NCBI GenBank assembly: GCA_902778895.1
Contig: CACYZF010000006.1
Coordinates: forward strand, 330,749-394,748
Length of the DNA: 64,000 bases
Reading direction: 5' to 3'
DNA from: an uncultured bacterium
Lineage (GTDB): Bacteria; Verrucomicrobiota; Lentisphaeria; Victivallales; UBA1829
Notes under the pieces: model-generated
Told to the model about the DNA's origin: nothing
Database searches by the model: none
The model's input: the letters and a program-made list of their open reading frames with translations, nothing else
Shown: piece by piece, positions 24,559 to 33,066 of the stretch
Numbering within the stretch: position 1 is the first letter of the stretch
How the letters are laid out: each line of letters opens with the position of its first letter
Made by a program: the position numbers and the translations under genes

Positions 24559-24587
24559 TTGACTTTCGCGAAGATATGTACTATATT
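24559..24587 (+). promoter_or_regulatory. Promoter of the small HTH-like gene
   Basis: TTGACT (24559-24564), a 17-bp spacer and TATATT (24582-24587), with about 215 nt of leader before the ATG at 24808. Confidence 0.62.
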
Positions 24588-24685
24588 TTCCCGAAGTCCG
24601 GACAAAAGCCTGACAAATGAATTCAGGTCTCCGGATCCGCCTCGAATCATACAGAAACAGCCCCCAAAAAACGAAAGGAGCATCC

Positions 24686-24775
24686 ATGATCCGCTCGCCG
24701 CCCGAACCATCGAATATTTATACGAGAGAATCCCCAGACACCTTAATACTTTTTGCACATGTACCCCATCCATAA
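24686..24775 (+). CDS. Possible 29-residue leader peptide
   Basis: ATG at 24686 has an excellent ribosome site (AAAGGAG, five bases upstream) and encodes 29 residues with several Pro (MIRSPPEPSNIY...). It lies in the leader of the 126-residue gene, in a different frame, ending 32 nt before it. No homology is recognised; it may be a translated leader or a chance frame. The strong ribosome site is the only support. Confidence 0.3.
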   Translation: MIRSPPEPSNIYTRESPDTLILFAHVPHP

Positions 24776-24807
24776 AACGTAAACGAAAGAAAGATGCGGA
24801 CGTAATC

Positions 24808-25188
24808 ATGAGTGAATACAACGAAGAGATCGGATCAGATCAGGGAATCGGTATGGACCAGATCCTGCGCGAGGCGGAACAGGACACCGCCTCCTGGAAA
24901 AAGAATGATATGCCGGGAACCGAAACGCTGCGGCGGATGATCCTGCTGGCGGACTGGGCCAGCATGGAACCGAAACGCTGGGCCGCCTACAAGTTGTTCT
25001 ACTACGAGAAGGTCGGAAATACCACCGTCATCGCGCAGAAACTTCACGTGGCGGAACGCACCGCGCGCCGTTATCTGCTGCCCGTCCGGCTCGGCAGACA
25101 TCTCCGGCACAGACGGACCGCGACGAAACCGCTTCGCCATCTGTCACGTCAGAGCAGAGGAGGTGACCTAGGGCTGAATATGCTGTAA
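24808..25188 (+). CDS. Small HTH-like protein of unknown function
   Basis: 126 residues, acidic at the N-terminus and very basic at the C-terminus. The middle (about 66-90) reads NTTVIAQKLHVAERTARRYL, a helix-turn-helix of the sigma-70 region 4/phage-regulator type, preceded by WASMEPKRWAAYKLFYYE. The start is placed at MSEYNEE; upstream in-frame sequence is Lys/Arg/Pro-rich without typical protein character and reaches back into the promoter. No strong ribosome site is visible. The long leader, the 24-bp palindrome upstream and the lack of partners suggest a regulated transcription factor (inference). It converges on the zinc-ribbon membrane gene. Confidence 0.6.
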   Translation: MSEYNEEIGSDQGIGMDQILREAEQDTASWKKNDMPGTETLRRMILLADWASMEPKRWAAYKLFYYEKVGNTTVIAQKLHVAERTARRYLLPVRLGRHLRHRRTATKPLRHLSRQSRGGDLGLNML

Positions 25189-25268
25189 CGGATGTAATCA
25201 AACAGTAAGTAAGAAGAACAGATGCAATACGGGCGTCTTGTCTGACGAGGGCAGGGCGCCCGTTCTTT

Positions 25269-25967
25269 TCAGGGCAGGGTATTTGTATGGCTGTCTGCCG
25301 GGGCAGGGGAATGAGGCTCGTTTTCGGTTTCCGCGACGAACTTGGTATGGCACCGCAGGCAGACATGATGCTCCGGATCGAAGGTATCCGTCGAGCGCGG
25401 CGTCAGGCAGTACGGACACCGTTTCCCCCTTCTGCTGAAAACCAGATGCCACGGGATTCCGAGGGCGGCAAAAGACGCCGCATATGCAAAGAACCCGTAG
25501 GGCATTGTCGGATAATGGAAGTCGAACCAGGCGTCATAGCCGCGCATGTAGTACGCGACGAATCCGACGATCAGGGCCGGGTAGAGATACGTCTGCCGGA
25601 ATCCTTTCCAATGGCTGACGAGATTCTCCAGCTTCACCAGATAAGATTCGGGCACGGGATATGTCCTGACGATCTTCGGAGGGGCTTGTTTCTTCTTCCC
25701 GGTCAGTTCCCGCAAGTCCGCATGGATACATCTGCCCCATCTTCCATTGGTCAGATCCGAAATCAGTTCGGCAGGCACGAAGATGATCAGCCCGAATCCG
25801 ATCACTCCGCTGAAAAAGAACATGAGACAGGCAAAAGCGAAGGCGAGTTCATAGAATGCCTCCGGGACGAGGAATCCGTAGACGGCAAAAGCGAGCGATC
25901 CGATGCGCAATGGCCCCATGATGACGCACAACCTTTGAATGGAAATATGGTTTGCAGCGATTCTCAT
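25269..25967 (-). CDS. Membrane protein with C-terminal zinc ribbon, paralogue B
   Basis: 232 residues: two hydrophobic helices near the N-terminus (about 20-70), two more around 130-180, and a C-terminal rubredoxin-like zinc ribbon (CPYC...CLRC). Its ATG overlaps the stop of the upstream paralogue (ATGA), with GGAGG eight bases before it, so it is translationally coupled. The shared C-terminal region (YCLTPRSTDTFDPEHHVCL) matches paralogue A closely, including the tail NEPHSPAPxD, while the membrane parts have diverged. The function is unknown; a membrane-tethered metal or nucleic-acid-binding domain is possible. The stop codon lies in an ACCCTGCCCTGA context, related to the dispersed CCCTGCCC motif. 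Confidence 0.75.
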   Translation of the reverse strand: MRIAANHISIQRLCVIMGPLRIGSLAFAVYGFLVPEAFYELAFAFACLMFFFSGVIGFGLIIFVPAELISDLTNGRWGRCIHADLRELTGKKKQAPPKIVRTYPVPESYLVKLENLVSHWKGFRQTYLYPALIVGFVAYYMRGYDAWFDFHYPTMPYGFFAYAASFAALGIPWHLVFSRRGKRCPYCLTPRSTDTFDPEHHVCLRCHTKFVAETENEPHSPAPADSHTNTLP

Positions 25968-26626
25968 ATTTTGTCCTCCGGGGCAGGGGAATGAGGTTCG
26001 TTTTTGCTTTCCACGACGAACCGGGTATGGCAACGCAGGCAGACGTGATGCTTGAGGTCGAAGTTATCTTTCGTGCGAGGCGTCAGACAGTACGGACAAT
26101 ATTGTCCGCCCCGCCACGTGTCGATCAGATGCCACGGGATCGCGAGGGCGGCGAACAGTACCGGGTACAGATAGAACCCATAATCATCCGGGTCGCGCCA
26201 GTTCATATCATCATAATACCGGCCCGCCCATACGAGAATGACCATGGAGATCAGGGCCGGGAAAACGATGGTCTGCCAGAACGCGATCCCGCGGCCGCAG
26301 CAGTTCTCCATGGTTGCGAGGCGATCCGCCGAAACGGAAACCGTTCTGGCGACTTTCGGCATGTCGTCTGTGGTCCGGCGAAGGACAATACGGGGCAGGG
26401 CGGGCACGGATCCCGTGAACACCCAGAGAGAAAACACAATAAAAGACAGAGGGATCAATAAGACTTGGCACAACAGGGAAAGATAAGAGACACAATCATT
26501 CACATATCCGCTGACAGGCGCGACCGACGGTCCGAGATATACCGAAGCCAGCGCCGCGGCAAGGATCAGCCAGGCGATCCGCCATGGGCCAATGATCTCA
26601 TATGCTCGACGGGATGAAAAATCCAT
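25964..26626 (-). CDS. Membrane protein with C-terminal zinc ribbon, paralogue A
   Basis: 220 residues with helices at about 15-70 and 125-175 and a C-terminal CPYC...CLRC ribbon (CPYCLTPRTKDNFDLKHHVC). First gene of a tandem pair with paralogue B. The start is uncertain: ATG at 26626 (MDFSSRRAYEII) lacks a clear ribosome site, and an in-frame TTG at 26653 would add nine residues. A TATAAT promoter lies 56 bp upstream of the ATG. No family is recognised beyond the ribbon. The pair sits at the edge of a gene-poor repeat tract, suggesting lineage-specific accessory DNA. Confidence 0.72.
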   Translation of the reverse strand: MDFSSRRAYEIIGPWRIAWLILAAALASVYLGPSVAPVSGYVNDCVSYLSLLCQVLLIPLSFIVFSLWVFTGSVPALPRIVLRRTTDDMPKVARTVSVSADRLATMENCCGRGIAFWQTIVFPALISMVILVWAGRYYDDMNWRDPDDYGFYLYPVLFAALAIPWHLIDTWRGGQYCPYCLTPRTKDNFDLKHHVCLRCHTRFVVESKNEPHSPAPEDKI

Positions 26627-26681
26627 GTTGGAGATTGTGTTTTTCTTGATCAATCATTGGATATAAGATGTTTCAGGTACT

Positions 26682-26710
26682 ATTATACCGCATGATGCGA
26701 AAAAATGCAA
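26682..26710 (-). promoter_or_regulatory. Promoter of the zinc-ribbon membrane pair
   Basis: Minus strand: TTGCAT (26705-26710), a 17-bp spacer and TATAAT (26682-26687). Confidence 0.65.
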
Positions 26711-27539
26711 GAGCAAAGACAAAAAAACACAAAGAATGAGAAATCATTCCGGTATGCGGACCGGATTAAGTACGTAAAAGAACAATCATGGAACACCTGT
26801 TCAAAAGAACGGTTGAATGATGGCATTCAAGTTGTGTCTGCATGATTCGTCCGCGATAGGGGAGGGGAAGGGAAATGATGATTTTGAGCTCGGAGCGGGG
26901 AGACAAGCCCCCTTCTGAAGGCGGTTTCGGAACGGAAAGGCCATATTGAGCAAAAGGATAATCCTTGAGGAAATGAAACCGGAATTAAACCAAAAGCCGT
27001 TTATCAGGATAAAAAAACGGGTCGGGATCGAAGTCAAAAACCATCATTCAACACCATCAAAAATTCTCTGAGGGCAAAACAATGAAATCAGGAGCTCGGG
27101 GAGGGGGAATACGGGATTATTCAAGACCGTCCCTGCCCGCCGTTTTATCATGAAGGATTCATCCCTGGCCTCTCTATTTAGCTCACGATCCTGTGATCTG
27201 CCGGAGAATTCGATCAAAACAGGATTCCGCCTGACCAAAGACCTTTGCTTTGACTCAAAACAAGACAAAGGCTGGTTGTAGCGGAAAGCGTATGTATCAT
27301 CAAGACGCAAATAACTCCACCAAGTCGGATCATGGAACCGGCAGGATTATTTGGGGATATCTCGAAGATGCCGAAATCCGATCAACGTCGTTTTTGCCGG
27401 TCTGTGCCCGGAACCCCCCGTTTTATTGTCAAAGTTGTTGAAAAGTTATTGACAATACCGGTGTTCATGTTGCACAATATATTTATATGCAGCATGATAC
27501 AAAAGCGTCCATGCGACCTGCCGGGTGCATTTGATTTAA

Positions 27540-27555
27540 CATAATATATATTATG
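27540..27555. repeat. 16-bp AT-rich perfect palindrome
   Basis: CATAATAT followed by ATATTATG. No gene start or T-run is nearby; role unknown. Confidence 0.5.
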
Positions 27556-27730
27556 CGACGTTATAAATGCGGCGCGCAGGCCGTTTGAGACGGGGATAAA
27601 ATCTATGCCTCTCTGCCCTTGGGTTGTTATACATGGTGCCGAAAAAACGCCCCGGATGAGAATCGGAGAAACGTGGCGCGTGCAGGTGATTGTCGTGGAA
27701 TAGATCGTACTTTCCCCTGCCCTTTGTTTT

Positions 27731-27836
27731 GTTTTTGGACGCGATGCGTCCGGGGTCGCTTCGCTCCTTGGTGAACTCGTCTCACGAGTTCGATAGTTTG
27801 TTTTACCGCGAGACGCGAACCGCATAAAGTTTTTTA
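27731..27836. repeat. REP-like element, copy A
   Basis: Begins GTTTTTGGACGCGATGCGTCC (hairpin GGACGC-GAT-GCGTCC at 27737-27751), has a variable core with a second dyad GAACTCG/CGAGTTC and ends TTACCGCGAGACGCGAAC (27803-27820) plus a T-rich tail. Confidence 0.72.
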
Positions 27837-27867
27837 AGAATCAGTGGAAGACTCCGACGAATGATTT

Positions 27868-27977
27868 GTTTTTGGACGCGATGCGTCCGGGGGACTCGCA
27901 TCCGCGAGCCTCGGTAGGCGTGCTGATGCACGATCTTTTCTTTTCGATTACCGCGAGACGCGAACATCATTTTTTTG
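27868..27977. repeat. REP-like element, copy B
   Basis: Same outer parts as copy A: the hairpin at 27874-27888 and the CCGCGAGACGCGAAC end at 27951-27965 with T7 after. The core differs in sequence but again folds (CTCGC/GCGAG and CGTGC/GCACG), so structure rather than sequence is kept. Confidence 0.72.
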
Positions 27978-28082
27978 AGAGGCGGGAAGATTAAAAGATA
28001 ATCTGTCATGACAGCCAGCGATGGCAAAAAGCGAAAAAAAAGGGGAATATTATGGGTTAGTTTCCTTGCCCTGTATTATGTT

Positions 28083-28110
28083 TTATTCTTTTGGACGCGA
28101 TGCGTCCGCG
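28083..28110. repeat. REP-like element, partial copy C
   Basis: Third exact GGACGCGATGCGTCC (28093-28107) preceded by T-rich sequence. The CCGCGAGACGCGAAC end is missing; CCGCGG dyads follow instead. Confidence 0.6.
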
Positions 28111-28188
28111 GTGGGACATCCGCGGCATCGCGGTGTACTGCGAATGGGAAGGAACGAACCCCCTGCCCTGCCTCATCCGGCCGAGGGA

Positions 28189-29652
28189 TCAGTTCTGCCT
28201 TTCCTGCCCGGTCGCGGGATCATCAGGATATTCCGCCTCGACCGTTTCGATGCCGTTTGCTCCGGTCGGCACCAGCGCCAGACGGAATCCGATCAGGGAT
28301 TCTTTCCAGCCTGAGATATGATGACCTGAAACCTCATCATAGACGGGTTCCGGGTGTGCGTGGTCGTAATACGGATGCCAGCAGCTGTTCGCCGGGCTGA
28401 TCACCGAATCGGGATCCCACCATGAGCCGCCGTGTGTGATCGTTTCATCCGTTCGTTCTTTTTCATAATAATCATTTCCCGGCGGCAGCTCGCCGGTGAC
28501 TTCTTTCGCCATATTTTGCCCCGCTCCACCGTATCCGCCTGAATATGTATGTGTTTCCCGGCACAGTTCCGCGACATTCCCGATCATGTCGTAGAAACCC
28601 CAGGCGTTCGGCGGGTATTTCCCGACCTCGCTCGTATTGTGGAATGCATTGCGGTTTCTGGAACTGGTTCCCACCTTTACGGCGGAAAAGAGGGCTTTCG
28701 CGGCATTCGTGAATGTAGCATTCTCACTCAGATCGTCGATGTTTTTTTCGAGTTCCCCCATGGAAATCAGATTCGCCGCCTTCGGGTCGAAACTGTCACC
28801 CCAAGGCATCCGGGTGGTCGTCCCGGCACGGCATGCGATCTCCCACCGGACCGGATCCGGCAGTTCGAACCGGTATCCTTCCGGCAGACGATCTGCGCAA
28901 AGCGCATTGAGCTTTTCAATGAAACGGTTGACGTCGTTCCGGTTCACGGCATCGACCGGACGCTTTTTCCCTTTATACAAAGACGGATTGTTCAGGTCGA
29001 ATCCGTCGGGACGTTTTTCTCCGTCCATGATGGCCTCCCACTGTTCCTGCGTGACTTCGAATCTGCCCAGCCAGTACGGAACGGACACGATCACCTCGCG
29101 CCAGTCGATGTCCGCGCGCCATAAAGGATCCTTTCGGGGTAGTCCGACCATATAGACACCGAGCTGTACCTGGATCATTTCGAGTTCAATGCCGTTTTTC
29201 AGCGGGAAGACGGTACTTGCGATATTCCCATCAAAGGGTTTCGGTTCCTCCGAGTCGCTTTTTCCACAGGCGGAGATCAGGAGCAGGCAGAGCGCAAAAC
29301 AGAAAACAGACAGCGCATGTTTCCCGCGGGAGAGCGCGGATGAAGAAATCGTGCAGATCAGAAAGATGACCGTGCCGCCGAGGAAGGCGTAGAGAATGAC
29401 GACCAGAAGCAAGAGTCCCATTCCGAGCGGTGTGTTCCCCAAAGTCATCCGGTCTTCAAAAAATGAATTCCCAAGCAGAGAAACCGGAGAAGCGTAGACA
29501 AGCTCAAAGAAGCGTTCCAATCCGTTTCCCAACGGCCCGAAGAAAGACCATGCCAGCACGATCAGGAGTTGCAACAGCAGCAGGAAAACGACACAAAGAT
29601 ACCAGAGCGACAGCGCCCGGAACACTCTGCGGTTTGTGCTTAAATGATCCAT
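28189..29652 (-). CDS. Membrane-anchored SUMF1/formylglycine-generating-enzyme-like protein
   Basis: 487 residues. The N-terminal 125 hold two to three membrane helices plus a lipobox-like LLLISACGKS at about 120-130. The rest is an FGE-sulfatase-type C-lectin fold domain: EVTQEQWEAIM, NPSLYKGKKRPVDAV, PDPVRWEIACRAGTT, PWGDS, NAWGFYDMIGNVAELC and GGSWWD...GFRLAL. The catalytic Cys pair of true FGE (late in the domain) is not evident, so it is probably a non-catalytic binding domain, as in most bacterial family members. The start is placed at MDHLSTNRR after GGGGG; longer forms run into the neighbouring gene. It lies 32 nt downstream of the 306-residue unknown, so the two are likely cotranscribed. 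The role is unknown, perhaps sensing or binding at the cell surface. Confidence 0.78.
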   Translation of the reverse strand: MDHLSTNRRVFRALSLWYLCVVFLLLLQLLIVLAWSFFGPLGNGLERFFELVYASPVSLLGNSFFEDRMTLGNTPLGMGLLLLVVILYAFLGGTVIFLICTISSSALSRGKHALSVFCFALCLLLISACGKSDSEEPKPFDGNIASTVFPLKNGIELEMIQVQLGVYMVGLPRKDPLWRADIDWREVIVSVPYWLGRFEVTQEQWEAIMDGEKRPDGFDLNNPSLYKGKKRPVDAVNRNDVNRFIEKLNALCADRLPEGYRFELPDPVRWEIACRAGTTTRMPWGDSFDPKAANLISMGELEKNIDDLSENATFTNAAKALFSAVKVGTSSRNRNAFHNTSEVGKYPPNAWGFYDMIGNVAELCRETHTYSGGYGGAGQNMAKEVTGELPPGNDYYEKERTDETITHGGSWWDPDSVISPANSCWHPYYDHAHPEPVYDEVSGHHISGWKESLIGFRLALVPTGANGIETVEAEYPDDPATGQERQN

Positions 29653-29684
29653 GGGATATCCCCCCTGCCCTCGCGTTTTCAGGT

Positions 29685-30605
29685 TCAGTCTTTCTTCAGC
29701 GACTTCAGATAATCCGGGTCTTCCGCCTTGCGCAGGAATCCGAAGAGGTCGGTCCCGATCGGAACGCAGTCCGCCTCGCCTCCCTCGTAATCCGCCAGGT
29801 AGTACAAGGTGTTCCATTTCGCCTTGTCCGAGGACGCCAGAACGAACGATTCGCCGATATCCGAATCCCCGTTCATGATCCGCGCCACCAGATACATCGC
29901 GGCGTCGCCGGGATGCATGGGGATCAGCTGCATTTCGTCCGTGCAGCCGTACACGGTCGAGCCGTGATAAACGAGCTCCGAAAAGTACTTGCTGAACTCC
30001 TGCCAGTCGTCGGGGAGTTCCGTGTGGATCCGGCGGGCGTATTGTTCCCGAATCTCAGGCGGCAGTGCGGGCGCATGGTTCGGTCTGGATTCATCGCCGT
30101 CATCGTTATCCGCGGCGGAGGACTCCGGCGGCGGGAATTCGCGGTCCCATTCCGGACCGAGGATCGAGACGAGCTTTTCGGAGATGCGGAACGCCGCATC
30201 CTGTTTTATCGGGAGTGAGACTTTCCCCAGGATTTCAGGATAAAAAACAACGTCCGACACATCGAACACGCAGTCTTTCGGGAAATACGTGAACTGAATC
30301 GCGCAGATCGTGCCGTCCGGTCCGATATTGAAATCGGCGTAAAACTCCCTTTCCGCTTTTTTCAGCCGGATGCTCGCGAACGGTTCTTCCAAAACGATGG
30401 AAACGTCCGGACGGGCTTCTTCCGGCAGATGCCTGAAGAACAGAACCAGAGCGGTATCGGAATTGCAGAGTTTCGCCTTCTTCATCATGTCGCGCTGCAT
30501 GAGAATCCGTTTTTGCCAGTCGACCGGCGCGGCATCGGCCAGCACAGTGAAGAGTTTCTGTGCGATGTCGTAGTTTTTGTCTTTTTTCGGGCCGAAGAAG
30601 AACAT
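29685..30605 (-). CDS. Cytoplasmic protein of unknown function
   Basis: 306 residues with no signal peptide or membrane helix. Two halves of similar size are joined by an acidic, Pro-rich linker (about 164-183, ESSAADNDDGDESRP). The N-terminal half contains YADFNIGPDGTICAIQFTYFP. The C-terminal half has SKYFSELVYHGSTVYG and a long aromatic stretch that loosely recalls SUKH/SMI1-type domains, a resemblance too weak for a name. AAAAGGAG precedes the ATG and a promoter lies 50 bp upstream. It is the first gene of a probable pair with the SUMF1-like gene. If the SUKH likeness holds, an immunity-type role would be possible; this is speculation. Confidence 0.65.
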   Translation of the reverse strand: MFFFGPKKDKNYDIAQKLFTVLADAAPVDWQKRILMQRDMMKKAKLCNSDTALVLFFRHLPEEARPDVSIVLEEPFASIRLKKAEREFYADFNIGPDGTICAIQFTYFPKDCVFDVSDVVFYPEILGKVSLPIKQDAAFRISEKLVSILGPEWDREFPPPESSAADNDDGDESRPNHAPALPPEIREQYARRIHTELPDDWQEFSKYFSELVYHGSTVYGCTDEMQLIPMHPGDAAMYLVARIMNGDSDIGESFVLASSDKAKWNTLYYLADYEGGEADCVPIGTDLFGFLRKAEDPDYLKSLKKD

Positions 30606-30653
30606 GGTGGAACTCCTTTTCTTCCAAACATGGTGAAACGATTATTGACAATC

Positions 30654-30682
30654 AACATACCACGCGAAGAAGGAAAATACAA
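30654..30682 (-). promoter_or_regulatory. Promoter of the unknown/SUMF1-like pair
   Basis: Minus strand: TTGTAT (30677-30682), a 17-bp spacer and TATGTT (30654-30659). Confidence 0.5.
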
Positions 30683-30853
30683 GCCGGAATGCAAAAAACT
30701 TTAAGAAAAAAAAGTAGTAGTTTGCATTTGTGCGTGTTTGAGCACGGATTATGCCAAGCGGCATAGGATGCGGACTGAAAAAACAATCGGTATTCTCTGA
30801 TCTTTGATCGCACACACGATGTTCGGAATGCGCTGTAAAAAAACGTTTCCCGC

Positions 30854-30882
30854 TTGATATTTTCCGCGCACGATGCTATATT
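30854..30882 (+). promoter_or_regulatory. Promoter of the WaaP-like kinase gene
   Basis: TTGATA (30854-30859), a 17-bp spacer and TATATT (30877-30882). An apparent upstream start codon at 30873 falls within this promoter and is discounted. Confidence 0.65.
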
Positions 30883-30926
30883 TGATTGATAGAAAAGCCG
30901 TAAAACAACGACCGAAAGCCTCCGCG

Positions 30927-32129
30927 ATGAGCTCCAATACTTCCCTGCCCCCGAATCTCCTCAAAAACAATCATTGGAAATGGCATATCCCGTCCGAAAA
31001 GACCGCGGAAACCATCCGCGGCCTGGTCCTGTCCGCGCCTCACCTCGTGAAAAGTACGCCTGTCCGCGCGGTGTACCATTGCGGGGATTTCTTCCTGAAA
31101 TTCGAATGTTCGCCCGATCTCTGGTCGGCCTTCCGGAAGAGCTTCTATCCGAAGTCCCGCGCGGAGTACGAGATCGGGCGGAATCTGGCGGCGGCGGGCA
31201 TCCCCTCCGTGGAATGCCTCGGCTGGGGCAAGCTCGGCGGCACGAACGTGCTGATCACGCGCGCCATGCCCGGATTCGAGCCGCTGGAAAGCTTTTTCTA
31301 CCGGGAAATCGTCTACGGCGGTGGGAACCCGGACGGCATTCTGTCGGAGATCACGGTGTTCCTGAAGAAGTTCTTCGATGCCGGATTCAACCACGGCGAC
31401 CTGCATTTCGGCAACATCCTCTACAATCCTGATACGCACAAGCTCGCGTGGGTCGACCTGATTGCGATCGATCATCCCGGCACTGTCGAGCCCGCCGCCC
31501 GCCGGTTCATGAGCCGCTGCATCGTCACGCTCCGCGAGGGGCTGAACCGCGCCCTGTTGCTCCGTGCGATCCGCGAGGTCGGCGCGGCGGAGACGGATTC
31601 CGAGGCGGAGACGTTCTATTTCACCGAGGTCCGGCATTCCGCACAGCATCTCCTCGAGACATGGGAAAAGCGCAGTAGCCAGGCGTTGAATGGCTATCCG
31701 AAATTCGCCGATACCGTCCCCTGCCCCGGCGAGCCCGGCCGCACGATGCTCCTGCGGAAAGACTGGCTGGAACGCCCGATCCTCTCGAAGGAAGACGTCG
31801 CGAACGGGATGCCGGCCGGATACGAACTCCTCCGCGCGGAAAACGAAGCCGAAGCGGAAGCCATTTATCTGCGGAGCATCTATCTGCAGACGCTCCGGGT
31901 CGGACACCGCCGCGTCGCGGCGTTCGCGCGACCGGACGAACTCTGGCTGGAGCCCCTGCCCGCCGGGCTTGACAGCTCCATCCCCAAAGACGATCCCGAT
32001 TTGGCGTTCTTCTGGCGTACGCTGGACGAACAGATGATCGAAACGCCCGCGAGCAGCGTCGGCCGTCTGCCGAACGGCTCGTTCTATCTGACCGATCTGA
32101 CGCAGCTTTACGCCGGCTTCGAGGATTGA
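30927..32129 (+). CDS. Lipopolysaccharide-kinase (WaaP/KdkA-like) family protein
   Basis: 400 residues. Residues about 30-240 form a small protein-kinase-like fold: FFLKFE with the presumed ATP-binding Lys, EYEIGRNLAAAGIPSVECLGWG, the catalytic loop HGDLHFGNILYN (about 160-171) and metal-binding Asp in AWVDLIAID. This pattern is that of the Kdo/heptose kinases that phosphorylate the LPS inner core in the cytoplasm. The C-terminal 150 residues do not match a known domain. The start MSSNTS is chosen because an earlier in-frame ATG overlaps the promoter. It converges with a PIG-L deacetylase gene, which could also act on envelope sugars (inference). The substrate is unproven. Confidence 0.75.
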   Translation: MSSNTSLPPNLLKNNHWKWHIPSEKTAETIRGLVLSAPHLVKSTPVRAVYHCGDFFLKFECSPDLWSAFRKSFYPKSRAEYEIGRNLAAAGIPSVECLGWGKLGGTNVLITRAMPGFEPLESFFYREIVYGGGNPDGILSEITVFLKKFFDAGFNHGDLHFGNILYNPDTHKLAWVDLIAIDHPGTVEPAARRFMSRCIVTLREGLNRALLLRAIREVGAAETDSEAETFYFTEVRHSAQHLLETWEKRSSQALNGYPKFADTVPCPGEPGRTMLLRKDWLERPILSKEDVANGMPAGYELLRAENEAEAEAIYLRSIYLQTLRVGHRRVAAFARPDELWLEPLPAGLDSSIPKDDPDLAFFWRTLDEQMIETPASSVGRLPNGSFYLTDLTQLYAGFED

Positions 32130-32217
32130 TGCGGAGACACACAGGGCGCATTCCGCCGTCCCCTGCCCTTTCCCCTCATGACGACCAGCCGTTCCGCGGC
32201 TTTTTCAGCTGCCGCGT

Positions 32218-32958
32218 TCAGCTCTTTTTGCCCTTTAAATCCGAAAAGAGTTTTTTGACTTTCTTTCGGAATGCGTAAGTCGTCAGATGCCTGACCAGAA
32301 TCTTCAGATGATAGAGTTTCGGCGGCACGAAAAATGCTTCGACGCAGTGCCGTTTGAATCGTCCGCCCCGGTAAAGATTCAGACCGTAAGCGTAATTGAT
32401 ATAGTCGTAGCATTTGAGCTGAGACTCATACATGCTCAATGCCTGTTTTTTCCGTTCGATCACGTCCTCGATGTCCAGAATCACCTGCGGATCGGGAATC
32501 GGTACCCACACCTCGTATTCGATAAGCTGGGCCTTCGCATGCTGGGCTCTTATCATTTTCCGCAGATAATAAAACGCGCTCAGATGATCATGGTTGTTTT
32601 CGAAACGGCTGGGGACGAAGATGAAATCGTATTCCCGGATGTCGTATTTGCGCACGACGGAATAATGCCGGTACACGTCGCCGTTCTGAATATCCAGCAT
32701 CGTATACTTCCGAACATTCAGGAATGACATCACGGACTTGAATTCGTTTTGCCGGAGGATCCGCGTCTTTTCCGGCGAAGCGTCCGGATCGGACGGGTCA
32801 TATCCGAAACGCCCGTCCGAAAGAAGGAGGACATCCGTCTGCGCGGCATATTTCAGCAGCAGACCTCCGCAACCGATGCACTCGTCGTCGGCATGGGGCG
32901 CCACGACCAGAATGCGGTCGCTTTCCTTCAGGTTCAGAAGCCCGTTTTTATTCCACAT
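32218..32958 (-). CDS. PIG-L/LmbE family N-deacetylase
   Basis: 246 residues. The metal-binding motif APHADDECIGCGG (about 20-32) and a later HDHLSA (zinc His) typify PIG-L enzymes, which remove acetyl groups from GlcNAc-containing lipids, antibiotics or bacillithiol precursors. YEVWVPIPDP and the K-rich C-terminus resemble the polysaccharide/LPS-associated subgroup. AAGGA lies ten bases before the ATG, and a perfect TTGACA promoter is upstream. It is monocistronic, convergent with the WaaP-like kinase across a short gap holding CCCTGCCC. A role in envelope glycan deacetylation is inferred from that neighbour. Confidence 0.85.
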   Translation of the reverse strand: MWNKNGLLNLKESDRILVVAPHADDECIGCGGLLLKYAAQTDVLLLSDGRFGYDPSDPDASPEKTRILRQNEFKSVMSFLNVRKYTMLDIQNGDVYRHYSVVRKYDIREYDFIFVPSRFENNHDHLSAFYYLRKMIRAQHAKAQLIEYEVWVPIPDPQVILDIEDVIERKKQALSMYESQLKCYDYINYAYGLNLYRGGRFKRHCVEAFFVPPKLYHLKILVRHLTTYAFRKKVKKLFSDLKGKKS

Positions 32959-33066
32959 GATTCTGTTGTTCCTTCTGTTTCCCGCACTCGGGCAAAGCAG
33001 AAAACAATCTGTTTCATCCGGCCGGATAAGCTCGAATATGTATGAGACAGGTTCAGTTGTTCATTT

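Larger units (their letters stand above)
26711..28188. other. 1.5-kb gene-poor tract with inverted repeats
   Basis: No convincing coding sequence was found on either strand; the open frames here are short, lack ribosome sites and have codon use unlike the neighbours. Base composition is more AT-rich than the flanks. It holds an inverted repeat TATTGTCAA/TTGACAATA (27424-27432, 27449-27457), a 16-bp AT palindrome (27540-27555), two full and one partial REP-like element (27731-28110) and CCCTGCCC motifs at 27715 and 28161. It may be eroded former coding DNA or a regulatory or structural spacer. Confidence 0.6.

Noticed and set aside
24514..24807. A long N-terminal extension of the 126-residue HTH-like gene
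   Set aside because: It would run through the promoter and operator palindrome, and its residues lack normal protein character.
27731..27977. Integron attC-like sites or a CRISPR array
   Set aside because: The ends do not match the attC core (GTTRRRY/RYYYAAC), only two full copies exist with unequal cores, and no integrase or cas gene is nearby.
28021..28400. Two overlapping plus-strand frames near the REP-like copies
   Set aside because: They run into the 3' end of the SUMF1-like gene on the other strand and have no ribosome sites.
30873..30926. An earlier start for the WaaP-like kinase
   Set aside because: The codon lies within the TTGATA/TATATT promoter, so it would not be transcribed.
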